Shown here: positions 33,757-43,100 of the stretch, piece after piece | Layout: every line of letters begins with the position of its first letter | Position numbering within the stretch: position 1 is the first letter of the stretch | Translations under genes and position numbers: made by a program | The notes under the pieces: model-generated | Told to the model about the DNA's origin: nothing | Databases searched by the model: none | Seen by the model: only the letters and a program-made list of their open reading frames with translations | Assembly: GCA_963930775.1 (NCBI GenBank) | Contig: OZ005695.1 | Span: 2,170,001-2,234,000 of the forward strand | From: Cliona cf. orientalis | Lineage: Eukaryota > Porifera > Demospongiae > Clionaida > Clionaidae | Direction of reading: 5' to 3' | DNA length: 64,000 bases

Positions 33757-34348
33757 CTGCCATAATAATGGACCCATTGGGCTGTGTAACTTTATTATTA
33801 TGCACTGTGGTGTGTGTCTCATTGTGAAATACTAATAATAATAATTGTTATTATTACCAGTTTGTCTGTATGCTATTGTCCGTTCGGAGTCTGAAAATGA
33901 AACACTAAAGAATTTTTGTCATACCCCGTAGTTCAGTCTTATGAGCCATACTGGTACATATTATTATCATGATTGTAGAATGCATGGTGCATTGAGAAAA
34001 GTTTGAGTAGTCAATATTATGAATATATAGCTGGCCATGGAGTTCATAGAAACTGTACCAGGGGTATTTTCTGAACAATAATTATTCACCTGGTACGGAA
34101 CCACATTTCTATACTACTCTATTATCGCAACCTGTTTATCTTACAGAATGAGAATAATATAACCTCATTCTGTAGTTTGCGATAATAGCTATAACATACA
34201 ATATCAGAATAGTTTCACCATAGATGGTTTCATGTAGCATTTTATACTTCTTATAATATTATCATAGTTGCATCCAGTCAGTCGGTCCCTTTTAATAAAA
34301 AGATTACTGAACTCCATACCATACACTGAAATCGTGTTCAAATCAGTC
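33757..34348 (+). promoter_or_regulatory. LAMTOR2 downstream flank and M-class upstream region of array gene 1
   Basis: This spacer recurs, with about 200-240 bp of inserted hairpin, upstream of the other two M-class genes (39342-40190 and 51537-52421). It contains an imperfect hairpin, ctgtttatcttacagaatga against attctgtag near 34131-34185. The in-frame TTG at 34268 is not used as a start, because the paralogs conserve the ATG at 34349. Confidence 0.55.
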
Positions 34349-37300
34349 ATGACTCAAAGAGTCGCCTTTCTACTGTGCTTACTGTTGTATCATCAATGTG
34401 GTCCAACCTATGCTCAGGGTAGTATTGCAGCGGGACATCCTTCCCTTTCCTCTCTAGAGCTTGTGATGAGCATTGGAGCTGTCGGTCTTCAAGTGGCTCA
34501 CAGCCGAGTAGTCTATGTGACATCCAATGCCACTGCTTCATGCCCCAAGAGAGATGATTCAAGCTGCCACACACTGAGCTGGTACAGTCATAGTGACAGG
34601 GAGAGACTCTTGTCCAATGACACCGTGGTGAAACTGCTGAAAGGAATTCACATTTTAAACTCAACTATACACATAGAGAATCGTAAAAATCTAACTATCG
34701 CAGGAGAGGATGGTTACACCTTATCGTTTACTGATGACAGAGGTAAAACTCCACATCCAGTGACTTGGATTAACTGCACTTCATCTGCAGACACAGGGAT
34801 TATAGTCCTGAACTCTACAGATATCAAATTCATGAATCTTGGCTTTGACTCCTGTGGAACTAATGCTGCTTTCGACTCGGGTGCTGGTGAATTCAACGTA
34901 AGTGCTGCCCTCTTTTTTGGAATGAGTTATAATGTGAGCATCATTCAAGTGATTATTAACAATACACACGGCAGTGGGTTGCACATGAATTGTGTCTTTG
35001 GTAATATCTGGATAAAAAATTCTGTTCTAGTTAGAGCATCGAAAGCGAGGGATGGAAGGCTAGGTGGTAATGCAAAGCTTTGGTTTGGGCAGAGCTCGAG
35101 ATGCAAGCATCAGTGTAGCACAAAAATTGCAAACCTGACAACTTTTCGATCATCATTCATGCAAGGTCTTAATGGTAGTATTGGTGTAGAAATTATCATT
35201 GACTGTCCTCAAGTGTATGTTCTCATGAGTAACATTAATGCTGTAAATAATACTGGAGGCAATATCGCACTAAGTCTGACCTCCTTTGATGGGCATGCTC
35301 CTACAAGTAGCAAAGTCGACATTATTCACAGCATTATCAACGGTGGAAGGGCAAATACAGGAGGCGGAATCAAAGTTAGGTCTCGACATAGTCAAGAAAG
35401 GGAAAGTATGTATATTGTAAACAGTAATTATAGTCACACGCACAGTGCTCTTTTTACAGTTTATAATACAAATTTTAGCTTCAATTTAGCTAAAGAACAT
35501 GGCGGTGCAGTATACATATCACATTATCAGAGTTACTGTATTGGATATTTTTGTCAAGTTGAGAATGTGAAAATTTTGTTTAAGAACTGCTCATTTATCA
35601 GTAATTTTGGGAATGGAGCTGCAATGGAAACGAAACAACATTTAACTTCCACTGATTATTCACTGACTGTGCTTAGTGTAAGTCTTGATGGGTGTTTGTT
35701 TCAAGGAAATTCTGTGCAGAACAATAAGAGTGGTCCAATTGTTAATCTGATCACGACACACATGACAATTTCTGACTCCAGCTTTACGGATAATAATGGC
35801 AGTGCACTCACTTTATTGAAGAGTAGTCTTAATTTTCATGGTGATATTAGGTTTGCAAACAACCATGCTGATTATGGAGCTGCTATGAGAGTTTGTGAAG
35901 CATCGCTTATTTTCCTAAATAATAACACACACATTTCATTCACAAACAATACAGTTTTCTTTAAAGGTGGTGCTGTGTACACACAGCATCAGTCCTGTGT
36001 TGATACAGTTCCCCCGTGTTTGTTTCAACCTCACCTGCATGAGAATGTATCCACTGAATCTCATGCGGAAACATTGAAACTTGCAATTGAGTTCGTAAAC
36101 AATTCGGCTAGCATTGCTGGAGATGCAATTTATGGTGGATCCCTTGATCACTGTTTCTTCATTGCCAATTTCTCCAAAATGCAAAGTGATAACATGCTTC
36201 CAATCCTTAACATGTCTGGTCAAACGGGACCTTCGTGGGTATCCTCCGATCCTCAAGGGGTGTGCTTTTGTGATGATAATGAGCAACCATCACACAATCA
36301 TAAATGTCGTAAGGAACATCCCGTCATTGAAGTATACCCTGGAGCAAAATTTAATGTATCCATGATTACTGTTGGTCAGATGAATGGATCAACTCCAGGA
36401 AGTATTATAGCAACATGTGATGACGGTGACAATGATGGTACTGATAGGCTGATAGTTCATAGGGGAAGAAGTGCAAGCAGTAGCAAGTGTGAAAATATGA
36501 CGTTCATCTTGCAGTCGAAACGAAAGCTTATAAACATTCGCTTTGATACTGTACCCTCACTAACTAGTACTGGTCCAAAAACACACGTACGTTCACAGTC
36601 TGCACAAGTTACAGTATCACTCAAGCCTTGCCCTACTGGATTTTTTAAGAATGAGAATCATAGCTGCAAGTGTAACCCTGTATTTAATGCCGGTGATAGG
36701 GTATGTGACATTGATAAGCAAGAGATATCTATGTATTACCACACATGGATTGGATGTCTAAAGAACTCTTCTCCACAGTCTTGTGAGTTTGTTTTGGGTC
36801 ATAGTTGTATATACTGCAATCCTGAACCTTCTTTCCGAAGGACTGTAAATGTATTTCATTTGGATGACCAGTGTCTTCCAGGACGTACTGGTGTCTTGTG
36901 TGGTGCATGCAAACCTGGACTTAGTCGAATGCTGGAGCAATTTCGGGTGCCTGCTGGTTGTATGAAATGTTCTAACACAAACTTAGCATTTCTCATTTCT
37001 TTATTTCTATTCTCAGGGATACTATTAGTGGTTTTTCTTACAATTTTCAACATGACTGTCACTGAAGGAGCTATGAATGGTCTCATATTCTATTCATCTG
37101 TTGCTTATGCTCAGCCTAGATTTTTCCATACTAATCAGCCATCATTTATTCCCTGGATATTTATATCTTGGCTAAACCTTGATTTGGGCTTTGAAATCTG
37201 TGCTTACAATGGAATGACTGGCGTCCAGTACATCTGGCTGTCATTTGGGTACATATTCTGTCTCATATGCACTCAAGTCATTATCATCTATCTGAGTCAC

Positions 37301-38206
37301 AAATTCATATCGTTTACGAGGTTAGTTCAAAGAAATACCACAAATGTTTTGGCGACTATTATCTTTCTTGCTTACAGCCGTGTGATATTCGTTTGCTATC
37401 ACTCTCTTAATTATCAATTCGTATTTGTGAATTCTAATACTTTACAAGTTGACAAAAAAGGTGTATGGTCCTTTGATGGAAATATGCCTTATCTTGGACC
37501 CAAGCACATTCCATTGTTTATACTTGCTATCATTTGTTTGTTAGTTTTGCTTTGGTTCACATTTTCACTTCTTTTGATCCAGTGCCTTCAAAAGAGATCC
37601 AATATTTGGTGTCTTCGTTGGGTTGAGAGACTAAGGCCTTTTTTTGAAGCCTACACTGGACCATGCAACAATAATGCCCGCTTCTGGCCTGGTTTCCTTC
37701 TCCTTCTTCGGTTAGGATTGTTTATTGTAGAAGTACACAAATACAATATAACACTAGTGGCAGGTATTTGTTTTCTGATCATACCTCTGGCCTGCATATT
37801 TCCCCATGGAGTTTACAAGAAGTGGCCACTAAATGTATTAGAGCTCTTGTTTGTATTGAATCTTGGTATTACATTTGTTGTGGTGCAATATGCTAGCAAT
37901 TTTCACTCTGACCAAATAAAAACTCTTACATCTCAACTGGCTGCTCAATTGTCAACTTCTTTTGCATTCATCATGTTCCTTGGAATCTTGCTTTACCATA
38001 TCTACCGGCGAATCAAAGGTACACCTGTGTGGAAAAAGCCAACTAAATTGGTTTCAGCTGGTGTAAAGAAGCTTCAGGTTGTGAAATTGAGGTGGTCGCA
38101 CAAAGATGATGAAAGTGATGATGATGAAAAGGCACTTCTCCTACCCCAGCCGCTTCCTCCTGTAATCAAATTTCCCGAATATCAAGAGCCCTTGCTTGAA
38201 GACTGA
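34349..38206 (+). CDS. Beta-helix multi-pass membrane receptor-like protein, array gene 1 (M class)
   Basis: Intronless, 1285 aa. A signal peptide (MTQRVAFLLC..., ending near YAQ at 23) starts the protein. Residues of about 50-700 form an N-glycan-rich ectodomain. Its repeats end in FxxN and GGA/GAA motifs (FNLAKEHGGAVY, FANNHADYGAAM, FTNNTVFFKGGAVY, FVNNSASIAGDAIY), as in right-handed beta-helix or polymorphic-membrane-protein repeats. A Cys-rich stalk (about 759-877) contains CLPGRTGVLCGACKPGLS and CMKCSN. About 8-10 hydrophobic segments follow (878-1222), with conserved blocks WLNLDLGFEICAYNGMTG and RLRPFFEAYTGPCNNNARFW. The cytosolic tail is basic, then acidic (DDESDDDEKALLLP), with a DxxxLL sorting signal. 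I do not recognise a characterised relative. A cell-surface receptor, adhesion or sensing role is inference. Confidence 0.85.
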   Translation: MTQRVAFLLCLLLYHQCGPTYAQGSIAAGHPSLSSLELVMSIGAVGLQVAHSRVVYVTSNATASCPKRDDSSCHTLSWYSHSDRERLLSNDTVVKLLKGIHILNSTIHIENRKNLTIAGEDGYTLSFTDDRGKTPHPVTWINCTSSADTGIIVLNSTDIKFMNLGFDSCGTNAAFDSGAGEFNVSAALFFGMSYNVSIIQVIINNTHGSGLHMNCVFGNIWIKNSVLVRASKARDGRLGGNAKLWFGQSSRCKHQCSTKIANLTTFRSSFMQGLNGSIGVEIIIDCPQVYVLMSNINAVNNTGGNIALSLTSFDGHAPTSSKVDIIHSIINGGRANTGGGIKVRSRHSQERESMYIVNSNYSHTHSALFTVYNTNFSFNLAKEHGGAVYISHYQSYCIGYFCQVENVKILFKNCSFISNFGNGAAMETKQHLTSTDYSLTVLSVSLDGCLFQGNSVQNNKSGPIVNLITTHMTISDSSFTDNNGSALTLLKSSLNFHGDIRFANNHADYGAAMRVCEASLIFLNNNTHISFTNNTVFFKGGAVYTQHQSCVDTVPPCLFQPHLHENVSTESHAETLKLAIEFVNNSASIAGDAIYGGSLDHCFFIANFSKMQSDNMLPILNMSGQTGPSWVSSDPQGVCFCDDNEQPSHNHKCRKEHPVIEVYPGAKFNVSMITVGQMNGSTPGSIIATCDDGDNDGTDRLIVHRGRSASSSKCENMTFILQSKRKLINIRFDTVPSLTSTGPKTHVRSQSAQVTVSLKPCPTGFFKNENHSCKCNPVFNAGDRVCDIDKQEISMYYHTWIGCLKNSSPQSCEFVLGHSCIYCNPEPSFRRTVNVFHLDDQCLPGRTGVLCGACKPGLSRMLEQFRVPAGCMKCSNTNLAFLISLFLFSGILLVVFLTIFNMTVTEGAMNGLIFYSSVAYAQPRFFHTNQPSFIPWIFISWLNLDLGFEICAYNGMTGVQYIWLSFGYIFCLICTQVIIIYLSHKFISFTRLVQRNTTNVLATIIFLAYSRVIFVCYHSLNYQFVFVNSNTLQVDKKGVWSFDGNMPYLGPKHIPLFILAIICLLVLLWFTFSLLLIQCLQKRSNIWCLRWVERLRPFFEAYTGPCNNNARFWPGFLLLLRLGLFIVEVHKYNITLVAGICFLIIPLACIFPHGVYKKWPLNVLELLFVLNLGITFVVVQYASNFHSDQIKTLTSQLAAQLSTSFAFIMFLGILLYHIYRRIKGTPVWKKPTKLVSAGVKKLQVVKLRWSHKDDESDDDEKALLLPQPLPPVIKFPEYQEPLLED

Positions 38207-38595
38207 CAATTATCAAGCACATCGAATTTAATATAATAAACATTCTTACATATATAATCACATTGTAAAGTTTGTTAACATAGTCTATATGCGTACATAA
38301 TCATATACATGCATGATGATTATTATTATTACTACGGTAGCTCATAGATAAACAGCAAATTGAATATTGTTATTACAAGATCAGACTGAGATTTTGAATA
38401 AGCCAGCATGGATGTTGATGTCATCATAGCTATAGTAATTGCCTGGTGCACATAGCCTGTGTTTACTGTATCTATCCGTGTCATCATATTATTATTATTG
38501 TGATACCATCTGTGCTACTGAGCTAGTTATTATACAACATTGATTGATCATAAGCTGTGTCTAAACTAAAGGTTGCAGTGCAGTTGTCATAAACC
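38207..38595 (+). promoter_or_regulatory. S-class intergenic spacer, copy 1
   Basis: A 389-bp spacer that recurs almost unchanged before every S-class leader (45296-45670, 50401-50787, 56298-56681, 60549-60923). It carries an AATAAA near 38236 for the upstream gene. Conserved blocks include tagtctatatgcgtacataa, ggtagctcatagataaacag, attgattgatcataagctgt, and ttgtcataaacc just before the ATG. Because it serves as both terminator and promoter, it defines the array repeat unit. Confidence 0.65.
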
Positions 38596-39135
38596 ATGTC
38601 AAAATTACTTGCAATACAAATTGTGCTCCTACTATGGCTAATGTGTCAGTGCGATTCTATATCTGCTCAGGCTAATGTCATGGGATACTCTTCACTCTCC
38701 TCTCTAGAGCTTGTGATGAGCATTGCAGCCGTGTTGATCTTCAAGTGGCTTATAGCCAAATAGTCTATGTGAAACCCAATGTCACTGCTCCATGCCCCAT
38801 GAGTGATAATTCAAGCTGCCACACACTGAGCTGGTACAGTCATAATGGCAGAGAGAGACTCTCGTCCAATGACACTGTGCACATGGTGATACTACTGAAA
38901 GGAACTCATATTTTGAACTCGACTGTACACATAGAGAATCATAAAGATCTGACTATCACAGGAGAGGATGGATACACCTTATCGTTTACCAATGATAAAG
39001 GCCAAACCCCACATCCAGTGACTTGGATTAACTGCACTTCATCAGCTGAGACAGGGATTGTATTCTTGAACTTTACAGATATAAAAATCCTCAGTCTTGG
39101 CTTTGACTCCTGTAGAACTAATGTTTCTTTTTTAG
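38596..39135 (+). pseudogene. 5' stub of an S-class array gene (stub 1)
   Basis: Starts with the S-class leader (MSKLLAIQ) and the first 180 or so codons of the array protein. There is a 2-bp insertion near 38733, so the frame is broken. Homology stops abruptly at aatgtttctttt, where the sequence becomes the 3' end of a LAMTOR2 intron and exon 3. It is non-functional as a receptor. The identical break and junction are found in stub 2 at 50788. Confidence 0.9.
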
Positions 39136-39341
39136 GATGGTAAAGTTGCAATAAAGAGAGTGGCAAATCTACTGCTGTGTATATACGCTGGTTTTACGGT
39201 TGGTTTAGGGCTACTAAAGGCCAAGGTAAGGAGGTGTGCATGTTATGCTGACGACCATTACCGAATCTACCATACTCTCTGCAGGCAGATGCTCTCTCAG
39301 CTCATCTTGAAGGACCACTAACTCAAATAACCAATGCATAG
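39136..39341 (+). pseudogene. Duplicated LAMTOR2 exons 3 and 4 (copy 1)
   Basis: 39136-39225 matches LAMTOR2 exon 3 and 39285-39341 matches exon 4 with its stop. The intervening intron keeps its GT and AG. Substitutions are few (for example gctggttttacg for gctggttctacg). Exons 1 and 2 are missing, so no LAMTOR2 can be made. The copied acceptor could still splice onto transcripts that start at the array-gene stub. Confidence 0.93.
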
Positions 39342-40190
39342 CTGCCATGATTATGGATCCATTGGGTTGTGTAACTTTATTACTATGCACTGCAGTGTGT
39401 GTCTCATTGTGAAAAACTAATAATAATAATAATTGTTATTCTTACCAGTGTGTCTGTATGCTATTCACCGTTCGGATGCCATTCGGAGTCCGAAAATGAA
39501 ACACGAAAGAATTTTTGTCATACCCCATAGTTCAGTCTTATGAGCCATACTGGTACATGTCATGTAGAATGCATGGTGCATTGGGAAAAGTTTATGTATA
39601 GTCAATAATTGATAGTGTAGAACTAATGCTCATTGCTACGTGTTGAATGTAGGTTGTTAGTGAACTTGTCGACGTAGCAGTTTTGAAACAATTATTATTC
39701 AATTGAATAATAATATTGTTTCAAATAATAATATTGTTTCAAAACTGCTACGACAAGCTCACAATTGAATAATTGTTTCAAAACTGCTACGACAAGCTCA
39801 CTAACGAACTTACATAGTCAATAATAATTATGATATTATAGTTGGCCATGGAGTTCATAGAAACTGTACCAGGGGTATTTTCTGAACAATATTCATCTGG
39901 ACCTGGTATGGAATCATATTATTTCTATACTACATTATTATTGCAACCTGTTTATCTTACAGAATGAGAATAATATAATTATTATTCTTATTCTGTAAGA
40001 TAACCAGTTTGCGATAATAGCTATAATATACAATGTCAGAATAGACTAAGTTTCAACATAGATGGTTTCATGCAGCAATTTTATACTTCTTATAATAATA
40101 TTAGTATTATCATAGTTGCATCCAGTCAGTCGATCCCTTCAATAAAAACATTGCTGAACTCCATATACTGAAATCGTGTTCAAATCAGTC
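39342..40190 (+). promoter_or_regulatory. M-class upstream region, copy 2
   Basis: Homologous to 33757-34348, with an insertion of a hairpin element at 39610-39814. It retains the ctgtttatcttacagaat hairpin near 39950-40010 and the conserved catccagtcagtcgatccct leader. The GTG at 40176 is not the start; the conserved ATG is at 40191. Confidence 0.55.
39610..39814. mobile_element. Hairpin MITE with internal repeats, copy 1
   Basis: About 205 bp made of inverted and direct copies of ttgtttcaaaactgctacga and agcagttttgaaacaa. It is flanked by an 11-bp direct repeat tagtcaataat (39599-39609 and 39815-39825) that occurs once, as tagtcaatatt, in the empty site upstream of array gene 1. The duplication marks it as an insertion. 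Confidence 0.8.
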
Positions 40191-43100
40191 ATGACTCAAA
40201 GAGTCGCCTTTCTACTGTCCTTACTGTTGTATCATCAATGTGGTCCAGCCTATGCTCAGGCTAATGTCATGGGATACTCTTCACTCTCCTCTCTAGAGCT
40301 TGTGATGAACATTGCAGCTATCGGTCTTCAAGTGGCTCACAGCCGAGTAGTCTATGTGACACCCAATGCTACTGCTCCATGCCCCAAGAGTGATGATTCA
40401 GGCTGCCACACACTGAGCTGGTACAGTCATAGTGACAGAGAGAGACTCTTGTCCAATGACACTGTGGTGAAACTGCTGAAAGGAATTCATACTTTAAACT
40501 CAACTATACACATAGTGAATCGCAAAAATCTAACTATCGCAGGAGAGGATGGTTACACCTTATCGTTTACTGATGACAGAGGTAAAACTCCACATCCAGT
40601 GACTTGGATTAACTGCACTTCATCTACAGAGACAGGGATTATAGTCCTGAACTCTATAGATATCAAATTCATGAATCTTGGCTTTGACTCCTGTGGAACT
40701 AATGTTTCTTTCAACTTGGGTGCTGGTGAATTCAACGTAAGTGCTGCCCTCTTTTTTGGAATGAGTTACAATGTGAGTATCAGTCAAGTGATTATTAACA
40801 ATACGCATGGCAGTGGGTTGCACATGAATTGTGTCTTTGGTAATATCTGGATAAATGATTCTATTCTAGTTAGAGCATCGAAAGCGAGGGATGGAAGTCT
40901 AGGTGGTAATGCAAAGCTTTGGTTTGGGCAGAGCTCAAGATGCAAGAATCAGTGTAGCACAAAAATTGCAAACCTCAGAATTTTTCGATCATCGTTCATG
41001 CAAGGTCTTAAGCGTAGTATTGGAGTAGAAATTATCATTGACTGTCCTCAAGTGTACGTTCTCATGAATAACGTTAATGCTGTAAATAATACTGGAGGCA
41101 ATATCGCACTAAGTCTGACCACATTTGATGGGTATGCTCCTACAAGTAGCAAGGTCTGTATTATTCATAGCATTATCAATGGTGGAAGGGCAAATACAGG
41201 AGGTGGAATCAGAGTTTGGTCTCGACATAATCGAGAAATGGAGAATACGTATAATATTGTAAACAGTAATAATAGTCACATGCACAGTGCTCTCCTTACA
41301 GTTCACAGTACAAATTTTAGCTTCAATTCAGCTAAAGAACGTGGCAGTGCAGTATACGTATCACATTATCAGAGTTACTGTATTGGATATTTTTGCCAAG
41401 TTGAAAAGGTGAAAGTTTTGTTTAAGAGCTGCTTGTTTGTCAATAATTTTGGGAATGGATCCGGAGCAGCAATGGAAATAAAGCAACATTTAACCTCTTC
41501 AGACTATTCACTGACTGTGCTTAGTGTTAGTCTTGATGGATGCTTGTTTAATGGAAATTCTGTGCAGAACAATAAGAGTGGTCCAATTGTTAATCTAATC
41601 ATGACATACATGACAGTTTCCAATTCCAACTTTACAGATAATAATGGCAGTGCACTCACTTTATTGAAGAGTAGTCTCAATTTTCATGGTGAAATTAGGT
41701 TTGAAAACAATCATGCTGACTATGGAGCTGCTATGAGAGTTTGTGAAGCATCCCTTATTTCCCTAAGTAAAAACACACACATCTGGTTCACAAATAATAC
41801 AGCTTTCTTTAAAGGTGGTGCTGTGTATACTCGTCAGTCCTGTGTTGATACAGTTCCCCCGTGTTTGTTTCAACCTCATCTGCATGAGAATGTATCCACT
41901 GAAGTGCTTTTGAAAACATTGAAACTTGTGTTCATAAACAACTCGGCTAGCATTGCTGGAGATGCAATTTATGGTGGGTCCCTTGATTACTGTTTCTTCA
42001 TTGCCAGTTCAAAATTACTAAGTGATAATAATAATGTTACCGGTATTATGCTTCAGATGCTTAACATGTCTGGTCAAACGGGACCTTCGTGGGTGTCCTC
42101 CGATCCTCAAGGGGTGTGTTTTTGTGACGATAATGAGCAACCATCACGCAATCATAAATGTCATAAGGAACATCCCATGATAGAGGTATACCCGGGAGCG
42201 AAATTTAATGTATCCATGATTACTGTTGGTCAGATGAATGGATCAACTCCAGGAAGTATTATAGTATGGGAGGTGAATAGTGCCAAAATTAGGCACCATG
42301 CACTTTCCGGTCATAGAGTGTAGAGGAGGTATGTATTATGAAGTGGAGGGGGCATGTTTTGTGTAGTGGAGGCATGTTTAGTGAAGTGGAGGGGGTATAT
42401 TTGGTGGAGTGGAGGGGGCATGTTTAGTGAAGTGGATAGTGCATATTTGGTGGAGTGGAGGGGGCATGTTTAGTGAAATGGAGGGGGTGTATTTGGTGGA
42501 GTGGAGGGGGCATGTTTAGTGAAGTGGAGGGGGTGTATTTGGTGGAGTGGAGGGGGCATGTTTAGTGAAGTGGATAGTGCATATTTGGTGGAGTGGAGGG
42601 GGCATGTTTAGTGAAATGGAGGGGGTGTATTTGGTGGAGTGGAGGGGGCATGTTTAGTGAAGTGGAGGGGGTGTATTTGGTGGAGTGGAGGGGGCATGTT
42701 TAGTGAAGTGGAGGGGGTGTATTTGATGGAGTGGAGGGGGCATGTTTAGTGAAGTGGAGGGGGTGTATTTGATGGAGTGGAGGGGGCATGTTTAATGAAG
42801 TGGAGGGGGCATGTTCTGTGTAGTGGAGGCATGTTTAGTGAAGTGGAGGGGGTATATTTGGTGTGGTGGAGGGGGTATGCAGAGTGCAGAAGGGTCTACG
42901 TTCAGAAGACTTATGAAGTAGAGGGGTGGGGCTGCGGATCTGCACATATGGAATGTCCCTTCCATCAGCTTAGAGTATCAACAACCAGCTCTGTTATTTT
43001 ATCAGAGAATCCCTAAGGTTCAAAGTTCATAGTGTAATATTATGGACACACCCCTTGCGTCCCACCTTCTAACCGCATGCACAGAAGCTTCATCCTCCTC

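Noticed and set aside
34268-34348. N-terminal extension of array gene 1 from an upstream TTG
   Set aside because: Not an ATG, not conserved in genes 2 and 4, and it would bury the signal peptide.
36758-37086. Antisense open frames that recur in every array copy
   Set aside because: They mirror the conserved stalk and first membrane segments of the sense gene; conservation is explained by the sense strand.
38745-39143. Short open frame across the stub-LAMTOR2 junction as a new fusion protein
   Set aside because: It starts after a frameshift, lacks the signal peptide and ends two codons into LAMTOR2 exon 3; more likely debris than a designed fusion.
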